This document shows, one piece after another, positions 56,121-64,000 of a DNA stretch of 64,000 nt (position 1 is its first letter; every line of letters begins with the position of its first letter). The DNA is taken from assembly GCA_008729055.1 (NCBI GenBank), contig SDUX01000005.1, positions 856,801-920,800 of the forward strand, written 5' to 3'. The position numbers and the translations under genes were made by a program. Below the pieces are notes generated by a model. The model worked only from the letters and a program-made list of their open reading frames with translations. It was not told the origin of the DNA and did not search any database. This stretch comes from Pyropia haitanensis. Its lineage: Eukaryota; Rhodophyta; Bangiophyceae; Bangiales; Bangiaceae.

Positions 56121-56287
56121 CCCTTGGGCGGCCCCAGCAAGAAGCCAAACCCCCCCAGCACCCTGCTGCCACCGGGCACACCGTCACCGCCTGGCGGCAG
56201 CGCCGCCCCGTGCGGGGATGGCACCCCACCCAGGGGCACCCCGGCCACCACCGGCGACCCGCCCGTGCCGTCGGCGGTGGTGGACAC
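54229..56287 (-). CDS. Candidate low-complexity nuclear-type protein gene, structure unresolved
   Basis: Not recognised. Coding-like pieces on the minus strand in two frames: PVVAGVPLGGVPSPHG and LYAFGGAPVYAAADLGAYGG (56287-56000), MPPDLTAYGALPRVDG from an ATG at 55952, then an ordered block WRHTARLACDHMFATHARAG, FTVVEVMDAIVAHRAAWCPS, QYDSRAVVDAAMRRGLTHPT and LAGALYCPAPLLYLAELGG (about 55160-54850), and a tail with KRRREE, VTHVPANWLRPPPGTPVRL. The ordered block resembles a small helical DNA-binding or docking domain, but no family is named. Its stop (54231-54229) overlaps that of the convergent candidate gene, which suggests at least one 3' end is wrong. Confidence 0.35.
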
Positions 56288-56380
56288 TGCGGCGTGACCC
56301 GAGCGGCCGTCGTCACCGCCGCCACCAGTGGGAGCGACTATCTACTGCAGCGACGGCGGGGCCGGCCACAGGCCACTCCC

Positions 56381-56625
<245 letters not shown>

Positions 56626-58038
56626 GACGGCCACTCCGCACCGGCGTCGTTACCCCGGTGGCGTGCGGCGGCGGCGTTTCCGCGTCACCGCAGCGCCCGC
56701 GCGAAGCGGCGACCAAGCGGGTCGGGGCTGCGAAGACGTGAGAGTGGCGACGACGAGCAGAAGGAAAGCGGCGACGACGGGGGGGGGTGGCGGTGACGTC
56801 GGCGGCGGGGAAGGCGGCGATGACGGGGGAGGCCGCGGTCACGACGGTGGGGTGCGGCGGGCACGATCGTGGAGGGTGGCGGTTACGACGGCGGGACCAG
56901 GGTCGATCACGTTGCGTGCGCGGTCGAAGACATCGAGACTGACGCTCTCGACTCACAGACAATGCGAAGCAATTCAGATCTTGACGGTCGGAACATCAAA
57001 GTTCTGCCGAACATTTGACAGAAACGATGAGAAGGACTTGGTCTCCAGGTCATGCCAGGGAAACAGATCTTTGGGAACGGGATTTCCACTGACGGTACTG
57101 TTCCTCGGTCGTCGTCGTTCCTATTCAGCATAACAGCCCATGATCCCGTCACGAGCAGGAACATCGACAAGATCAAAGCCTGATCCGCTGCCGGGGCACT
57201 GTTCTCTGCCCCTGATTGGTCAATTACTTGAACGCGAGATCGATGGAAACTTTGATGCGCGACGAAGACCCAGCCACCCGGATGTATACTTTTTGGCGGA
57301 CGTGCTATAGCTAGCCAGAGGACCAGCACCTATGGGGGGGGTCGGATCACATGTGATCAAACGCCCCCCCAGAGGTTGTGAGGGAGGTTTGATAACGGGG
57401 GGGGGTGTTATCCAGTGAATCCAACCAGGTTGACCCTCCGTCGGGGGCTGTGTCGGGTACAGGTCGACCTGTCGCGGGATCATGGGAGCTGCCCCACCGC
57501 TGTAATTTGTGCAGACGATGCACGTGGGTCCTCGGGCCCCTGCACACCTGCCAGGCGGTCGACCGGACGGGCGCACCATGTGGAGGACCCCCCCAATTAC
57601 GTGCAGGGGAGGGCGACTAAGAGCACCCGGTAGCATCAGCGCCCCCCACCCCATTCACCCGCGCACCCCACTGAAGGCAATCTGACGGTGCCCCCAAGAA
57701 GCGGGGGGGGGGCGAAAGGTGCAGTCGCCGGCGAGCGGGTGCGCCCAGGCTGATGCACCGGTGGACGGCTGCATGGATGGGCGGGGGGACGCGGTCGGCT
57801 TCGACCACCCCCGCCACACTCGGCCCCCTCCCCGGCCAAAGAGTGGAAGGGACACAACGGGGGAAAATCAACCATGAGATGGGTGCTCTGCCCACCGCTC
57901 CGGATGCACAAGGAGCAGTTTTCATAGTACACGAAGTGCTTGACCCACATCCGCCCATGCAACCCTCCCCCCCCACCTCCCGCTGCCCCACCATGCCATG
58001 GGCGAACTTGGCAGCTGCCACCGCCATGCTGGACCCGC
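56626..58038. other. Intergenic region, no gene seen
   Basis: GA/GC-rich to 56930, then ordinary composition. It contains the inverted counterpart (57281-57310) of the motif at 48691-48720. No open frame resembles a known protein. Confidence 0.45.
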
Positions 58039-59238
58039 TCACACCTCCTTGACGGTGCCAGCCGCTACGTTGTACATGGCCCCCACTACCTTGACCTTCC
58101 CCCGCGCCCGCGCCTTACGCATCCACGTGCTCTTCGTCACCAGCGACCGCACCGCGGTGGCCACGTTCTCCGCCTCACACGCGGCCACAAAGTCCGTGTC
58201 CACCACCCCCTGCCCCCGCGCCCAGACCGCCCTCACGGGCGCGAGGAGGGTGGACTTGACAAACGTCGCGAGCGTCGACGGCTGGCTCGCCATGGCGCCC
58301 GCGTTGGCGGCGGTCGCCACCGCGGCCGCCACCGCCCCGCACCCCGTGTGGCCGAGCACCACCACCAGCGGCGCGCCCAGGTTGTGCACCGCGTACTCGA
58401 CCGACGCGACCGTCGACGCGTACGCCGCCGTGTTGCCCGCCGTGCGGATGACAAACAGCTCGCCGAGGCCCCGCGCAAAGAGCAACTCGGGCGACACGCG
58501 GCTGTCAGAGCACGCCACCACCACCGCCGAGGGCGACTGGCCAGACGCGAGCGCCTCGCGGTGAGAGGAGACCGACGAGCCGGCCAGGGTGGGGCGCCAG
58601 CCGTGTGCCACAAAGGCGGCGTTGGACGCCAGCAGCGACGCCCACTGCGCGTCGCCGGCGGGGCAGTCGGCGACGGAAGCGGCGACCTCGGGGGAGTCTG
58701 GCTCGGTGGGGGGGTCCGCCGCGACCGCCGGCGCAGCGTCGGCGGCCGCCCGGGGTGGTGGCTCCTTGGCGTCCATGGCCACATGTGAGTCCGCCACGGG
58801 CGTTTTTGGCTCGGGAACGTCGGTGATGCATGCCGGGGGCGGCGTGGACGGCTCGTCCACCTGCACCTCCGACGCCGCCCCACTGGGTGAAGGCGCCTCG
58901 GCGGGTGGGTGGTCTGACTTTTGCCGCTTGCGAGGACGGTCCGACTCCACCCGGCCAGCATCCGTGGCGGCATCGTCGACCGCAGCGGGGGCCGCCGCGG
59001 CGGCGCCGCCGCCGTCGCCACCGCCGCCAGCGTCCGTCGCGGGCGCGTCGGCACCGGCAGCGTCCTTCTGGGTCGCGTCGACACCACCGGTGGCTTGGCT
59101 ACCGACGCTGCCGTCGGCGACGCCATCACCGCGAGCGGGCGGCTCAGCCCGAGGCGGGTCGGCCGCTCGCGCCGCTGCCTGGTCGGCGTCCTTGGCAGTA
59201 GCGGGGCGCGCCTCGAGCGTCCGTGGCTCTGGCGCCAT
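58039..59238 (-). CDS. Beta-class carbonic anhydrase with a long N-terminal extension
   Basis: Reversible hydration of CO2; zinc enzyme. Zinc ligands C243 and H297/C300 in VACSDSRVSP and LGHTGCGA, with the D245-R247 dyad, make the class certain; FVIRTAGN and SVEYAVHNLGAPLVVVLGH complete the fold. The catalytic domain (~200-399) is at the C-terminus and ends AGTVKEV. From the ATG at 59238 (MAPEPRTLEARP) the first ~200 residues are an Ala/Asp/Pro-rich, disordered extension with a basic RPRKRQK patch. An in-frame ATG at 59523 would add 95 residues (MPPWRPWRNATRPP) that could be a targeting peptide, so location (cytosol, plastid or mitochondrion) is undecided. In algae such enzymes supply CO2 to Rubisco or regulate pH. 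Intronless and intact. Confidence 0.9.
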   Translation of the reverse strand: MAPEPRTLEARPATAKDADQAAARAADPPRAEPPARGDGVADGSVGSQATGGVDATQKDAAGADAPATDAGGGGDGGGAAAAAPAAVDDAATDAGRVESDRPRKRQKSDHPPAEAPSPSGAASEVQVDEPSTPPPACITDVPEPKTPVADSHVAMDAKEPPPRAAADAAPAVAADPPTEPDSPEVAASVADCPAGDAQWASLLASNAAFVAHGWRPTLAGSSVSSHREALASGQSPSAVVVACSDSRVSPELLFARGLGELFVIRTAGNTAAYASTVASVEYAVHNLGAPLVVVLGHTGCGAVAAAVATAANAGAMASQPSTLATFVKSTLLAPVRAVWARGQGVVDTDFVAACEAENVATAVRSLVTKSTWMRKARARGKVKVVGAMYNVAAGTVKEV

Positions 59239-60082
59239 GCCACCCGTCGTCCGCGGTGGAGACCGCCAAGTGGCCGCGACAGCGCACGCGCAGCGAGCCG
59301 GCAGAGCAGCCGCCGTCCCCACCGGCCTTGGCGGCGTGAACGTCACGCCCGGGGAACAGGCGGACGATGTCGCCGGGTGACCGTGGCCCGCTTGGCCCGC
59401 CGTGAGGAGATCCGCCACCAGGGTGGCGGTCCGGTACTGAAGGCTGGCCCGCAAACGAATCAATCGCAAGCAAGACCCGGTGGGAGGGCGGGTGGCGTTT
59501 CGCCACGGCCGCCACGGTGGCATCCGTGGCCGCCCTTTTGTGGTGGACTTCCCCCGGGCCACAACTCGTGTGTGGCCGTAGTCTGGCCGCCTGTAACCTG
59601 CCAGTCGCGTCGTGCCGTTCGGGGGTGTAACCCGCGCGCACGCCGCGGCCGTCGATTGAGGCAGGCGCGTCAGTGATTGGCTGTCAATGTTGAGAGATCG
59701 GTGCCGACAAGGGAGCACTGTCAGGAAGCGAAGCGCGGGGAGTCTGTGGACGGGAGATGCGCACTCTCCACACTGTCTCGTGCATGCTCGTTCTGGGCTG
59801 TTTTTTCTTTTTGTTTGAGCCCCACTTGCATGTCGTCATGTCCACTTGCTGACTGGCGCACCCAGAAAACCGCACTTGAACGGACGCGTGCGGCGGGGGC
59901 ACGGACACGCCCACAAGGCACCATAGCGAGCGCTTCACACGGAACAAGGGCGGGGCATGGACACGACGGAAGAATAACCGTACGCAACAGACACGACTGC
60001 AGACGAGGAAACCCTACGGAACTGTCCACGCCTCGCCTGTCCCCCCCTCCACTCCCCCTCACCACCCCCACCCGCTGCCCCT
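59239..60082. other. Intergenic region between the Puf6-like and carbonic anhydrase genes
   Basis: Upstream of carbonic anhydrase and downstream of the Puf6-like gene. Its first part may be 5' coding sequence if the longer carbonic anhydrase start is used. The rest, with a T-rich tract at 59795-59815, shows nothing specific. Confidence 0.5.
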
Positions 60083-62422
60083 TTACGCGGCCTTGTGCGC
60101 GGCCTTGTGTGCCTTCACAATGTCCTTGGCGGTTGCCAGCAGCGCGGTCCGCGCGCCAACATCGTCCCCCCCCCCCCCGCCAGCACCTCCTTTTTCAACT
60201 TGACCACCGCCCGCGCGACGGCAAGGACCGCGTCACCGCCGCCGCGCCCCCGCTCCAACACCGCCACTACAAACGCGACGCCGCCGTCGACGGGCGGGTC
60301 TGAGGGGCGGGCGGCGGCAGCGACACGGTCGGCGCCGCCAACGCCCATCGCGGCAACGACCGCATTCACGCCCGCGGGGCCGGCCAGTGTCAGCAGCGCC
60401 CGCAGGCACCGCCGCGCAGGCCGCGATGCGAGGCACGCGCCGAGCCCGTCCGCGGCGCCATCGCCACACGCGCCGTCGTTGGTCGCGTCGGGCGCGGCGA
60501 GCGCGGCGCCGACCGCGTCGAGCGTCACCCCGCGGGTGGCGTCGAGGGAGACGGCGCCGAGGACGACCGGCGCCGACCAGCCGTCGGCGAGCAGCACCCC
60601 CGCGTAGCGCTGCATGACGGCAGACAGGGGGGCGAGGAACGGGGCAAGCACCTCCCGACGACGGACGTCGGGGTCCTTGCGAGATGGGGACCCAAAGTGG
60701 GCGGGCGTGGCGGCCCAGACGGGGCCGTACGTGGCCGGGTGGAAGTAGCGGGTGTTGCCGGGGAAGAGCAGGTGCAGCAGCACCAGCCGGGGGTACTTCG
60801 AGCGTATCAAGGCCAGGAGCGCCGCCTGCTCGCGTGCTGCCCGAGCGCCGCCGTCGGCGCCGCCACCACCACCATCGTCATCACCGTCACTGTCATCCAG
60901 GCCATTGTCATCCCCCGCGACGGAGGCATCCCCCTCCGCGCCAAGGCCAGACGGGTCCATGGCGCCGTCCGCCTCGTCGTCCGCCCCAACGTCCATGTCC
61001 CGGTCGGCCGCCTCGGTCGCTGCGGCCGCCGCGGCCTTGGCGCGCGACACGGGCGGCGTATCCCCCCCCGGGAGGGGCGTCAGCAGCCCCGCAGTGACCG
61101 CCTTGGCCACCAGCTTGGTGTCATCCACCGCCGCGTACACGGCGAGCAGCACCATGTGGCCACAGTCATCGCCGGCCAGGTCGGCAACGTGGGGCTTGAG
61201 CGCCCGCAGCACCCGCTTGCGGCCGCGTGCGTCCAGTAACCGCACGATGTGCACGGCCGCCGTCGCGCCGGGACGGGTAAACGCGAGCTCCACCAGGTGC
61301 GGCGCCAGCGACGTTGCCACGTCCGTGACGGCCGCCGCGTAGGCCGAGACGGGCATGGCGGTGGCAAACCACTCGGCAACGGCGGCATGGACGAGCGCCC
61401 GCTTGAGCATCTCGGGCTTTTCCGCCATGGACGTCAGCGTCTCGGCGGCCGAAGTCACGACAGCAGACTGGAAGACGGGGTCCACCAGCGCCAGCGCGTC
61501 GGAAAACGAGTCGAGTGCCCCGACAGAGGCGGCAGAGGCAGCAGCGTCGGCAGCAGTATCCTTGGGCTGCTGCTTGCGGGACTTCTTTGCGCTCTTTTTG
61601 TTTTCGCGTGCAGCCGCCTCGGCCGTCGCCGCGGCTTGCTCCCCAGCCTCCGCGCCGGCCGTCACGGCAGCAGCGCCCGCCTGCCGCTTGGTCGCCGCCG
61701 CCGATGCCTTGGTCGCCGCGTCCAGCAGGCGCAGCTGTTTGGCAAAGAGCAGCTCCAGGACGAGCGCCCGCTTGAGCGACGCCGGCCACACCACCTGGAA
61801 GCCAAAGTCAATCGCCGACGCGGCGTACGGGTTGCGCAGCCGCGGTGACACGTGCCCCCGCACGGCCTCGCCCACCGTCCGGCGGGCGGCCGTACTCCCA
61901 TACCGCAGCAGCTGCACGACCAGGTGCGTGCCGTACCGGTCGTTGAGGAGGGTGTGGACAAAGGAGAGCGCCGCAAACGAGCCGCCCGCGCCGCCGCCGC
62001 CGCCGCCGCCGCCGCGGCCGGCGGCCATGGCCAGCCGCCCCGACGCAACGGACAGTGCGGCGGCCGTCGGGGGCGCGAGCAGCTCGGCTGCGACGGCGCC
62101 CCGCTGGGCCTTGGTGCCCCGCTTGAGCAGCCACTGGATGATGCGGCTGCCGTCGTGGCGGAGGGAAAACTCCTGCAGCCGCCCGGCGAGCATGGCGAGG
62201 AGCTTGGTGACCAGCGCCGCCGCCGCCGCGCGCTCCTTGGCCACCGCCGCCGCGTCGCGGCGGGCGCCGCCGCGCGCCGACGCCAGCCGCAGCTGCTCCC
62301 ACAGCTGCTTGGCCGTGTCCAGCACCTCCCGGCGCTCGGACTTTTTGGGGGGCCCCGCGACGGTGGCACCACCAAAGCCGCTGGCACCACCGCTGCTGTC
62401 GCCGCCGCCACCACCGCCACCA

Positions 62423-62453
<31 letters not shown>

Positions 62454-62814
62454 TGCCGCCGCCGCCGCCGCTACCGCTGCCGCTGGCGCCGCTGCCGCCG
62501 CCGCCGCCGGCGCGGCGGCGGAGGTGGCGAGCATAGCCATCCTTGCCCGTCCAGGCGAAAGTCCTCTTGCGCTCTGCCAGCTCCTGGCGCCCGCTCTTGG
62601 AGTACTTGAGCTTCTTGGCGGCCCGAGCTTCGTCCGTCATGGTACCATAGCGGCTCGAGCGGGGGCGCTTGGGGTTGGCTTTGCCCCGGGCCGAGGCATC
62701 ACCGCCGCCACTGCCGCCGCCGCCACCGCCGCCGCCGTCGCGGGGATTGCTGCCCGCGCCGCCGCCGCCGCGGGACGGGAACGCGGCGCCATCCCCCGTG
62801 TGGGGTTTGACCAT
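60083..62814 (-). CDS. PUM3/Puf6-like nucleolar RNA-binding protein
   Basis: Pumilio-like repeat protein of the Puf6/PUM3 branch, which acts in large ribosomal subunit assembly. From the ATG at 62814 (MVKPHTGDG): a basic, Gly-rich N-terminus with KRPRSSRYG and ERKRTFAWTGKDGYARHLRRR, then a poly-Gly/Ser tract, LDTAKQLWEQLRL, the repeats with SLRHDGSRIIQWLLKRG, LLNDRYGTHLVVQLLRYGS and HVSPRLRNPYAASAIDFGF, a lysine-rich NKKSAKKSRKQQ insert, further repeats (ATAAVHIVRLLDARGRKRVL, DDCGHMVLLAVYAAVDDTKL), and the C-terminal CPL region (YPRLVLLHLLFPGNTRYFHP, DVRRREVLAPFLAPLSAVM). A 13-C run at 60166-60178 breaks the frame near the end: read through, it stops at 60115; with the frame corrected it ends TAKDIVKAHKAAHKAA at 60083, which looks genuine. 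Upstream in-frame ATGs exist at 63066 and near 63033. Confidence 0.88.
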
Positions 62815-63760
62815 CGCGGCAGCCCGGTGGGTCGCTGTCACGCGCGTCGCGGCGATGGGGGTTGTCGGAGCAACGCCGGCGGGTCGGCCGCCCGTAGAAC
62901 CCGCGGACGCGGAGCACGTCGCACCGGCGACCGCGGAGCACGACGAAGTGAGGCGACGCGACGCGGGGCGAATGGTTGCCGCCGCCGTCGAAGTCGAAAC
63001 CCCAAAAAGAGGCCCCCCCATGAAGGTTCTCATCGGTTCACGAAAAGCCGACAGTAGTTGATTCATCTCAATGCGAACACACTTCGCTGCTGTAGGAGAT
63101 GAAATTACTGATGGAGATGCAAATCAGATTGCGGCATGGCAATCTTGGAAGATATCGCGAGCAGCCTTGCACGCTGATTGGTTGGCAAGGTGGATCTGGA
63201 ACTCTCGTGACTGCGAGCACTTGTTGGGGGCGTGCACTGTGTGTGGCCTGCTGTTGGCCGCCCGTCTGCTGGAGAGAGAGGAACACGCACTCGTCGCAGC
63301 ACCCGCCTGTCGACTGCCCGCACATGCCCATCCACCGCCACCCCGCTCCTTCCACACGAGCCCGCCCGCCCCGCGTCTGCAGCAGAACCCTACCGGCGTT
63401 GTCATCTGCGCCACGCGCCGCACCCCACGGGGCGGCTGCGCTGTCATTGTGGGTGGCGGGCACCTGCCCACCCGCCTGGCGCCTACGCTCCTGCTCCCAT
63501 CTCTGCTGTCGAAGGCGGCGCGCCTGCCCACGTCGGGGTCATCCCGGTCGGCGTCGCCCGCTGTCTGGCTGTGTCATCTCCCAGGTGCTTGACCCCTCCG
63601 CTCCCCCGCCTCTCCCTCGACCGCCGCATTCCCGCGGCATTTGGTTTGGTGCGCGCATCTGATCGACCTATTTTTTTTTTTGTGGCGGGGACCTCGACGA
63701 CGACTGGGACGTTTTGCCGTGCTGGCGCCGCCCCTGCGCCGCGGCGGCCGGTCGCTCGCC
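62815..63760. other. Divergent upstream region
   Basis: Between the Puf6-like start (-) and the partial gene (+). Ordinary composition at 63060-63260, C-rich later, with a run of 11 T near 63670. Nothing specific is seen. Confidence 0.45.
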
Positions 63761-64000
63761 ATGGACAGGCGGCAGGGGCGGCTGGCCACGCGGGCGGCGC
63801 CCCTGTTTGTGCCCCCGCTCGCCGGCGGCGGCCTCCCGCGCCGTCGCCGTGCGGCGGCGGCGGCGGCGGCGGCGGCGGCCACCCGCCCGGCGCTCCCCGG
63901 CGTCTGCCGCCGGGGCGCGCTGCCGGCCGTGGCGGACGGCACGGGCGGCGGCGTGTGGCGGTTACGGGCGGCAGCTGAACAAGCGGGTGGCGCTGCGGGC
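63761..64000 (+). CDS. 5' part of an unknown gene, cut by the window end
   Basis: An ATG in GCCATGG context opens MDRRQGRLATRAAPLFVPPL, an Arg/Ala-rich, acid-poor leader of the kind that targets plastid or mitochondrion, followed by poly-Ala (GCG triplets) and VCRRGALPAVADGTGGGVWR. The frame is still open at the last base. No family can be named from 80 residues. Confidence 0.4.
   Translation, partial: MDRRQGRLATRAAPLFVPPLAGGGLPRRRRAAAAAAAAAATRPALPGVCRRGALPAVADGTGGGVWRLRAAAEQAGGAAG

Overview
This is a very GC-rich nuclear eukaryotic sequence. Evidence for a eukaryote: spliceosomal introns in a p24 cargo receptor gene, eukaryote-only proteins (a TFIIIC large subunit, an ABCF2-type ATPase, a PUM3/Puf6 protein, p24) and an interrupted tRNA gene with a Pol III terminator. 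Few introns, extreme GC at third codon positions, long Ala/Gly/Pro tracts, a vanadium-haloperoxidase-like secreted protein and a beta-carbonic anhydrase fit a bangiophyte red alga (Porphyra/Pyropia-like). That placement is an inference. GC bias makes stop codons rare, so most long open frames are shadows and are not reported.

Layout. 1-17806: a head-to-tail duplication of an ~8 kb unit. Each copy holds a short piece of the TFIIIC gene found at 29.8 kb, an 18-bp minisatellite, an isolated dynein-heavy-chain-linker-like open frame (minus) and a secreted serine hydrolase of the beta-lactamase/esterase class (plus). The breakpoint lies inside the hydrolase, so copy 1 is truncated and fused to foreign sequence while copy 2 runs on to 18470. 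Copy 2 is also split by a 2.45-kb insertion with terminal inverted repeats; the empty site is preserved in copy 1. 19.0-23.2 kb: a three-exon p24 gene (+), a zinc-ribbon protein (-) and a tRNA-Arg-like gene (-). 23.2-34.5 kb: one giant TFIIIC subunit 1-like gene (-), broken into frames at homopolymer C runs, divergent from a MUG/TDG-type DNA glycosylase (+, 35.3-36.7 kb). 38.8-45.7 kb: ABCF2-like ATPase (-), an acidic unknown (+) and the haloperoxidase-like protein (-). 46-49.6 kb: gene-poor, with a diverged copy of the repeat carried by the 13-15 kb insertion. 49.6-56.3 kb: two poorly resolved low-complexity candidate genes. 58.0-62.8 kb: beta-carbonic anhydrase and PUM3/Puf6-like protein (both -). 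63.8 kb: the start of a gene that leaves the window.

The genes are independent housekeeping or secreted functions and do not form a cluster or pathway. The structural interest is the recent segmental duplication with its filled/empty transposon pair, the captured gene fragments (including dynein-like sequence, notable if this is a red alga because dynein motors are reported absent there), and repeated frame breaks at G/C homopolymers that look like assembly error or real length variation.
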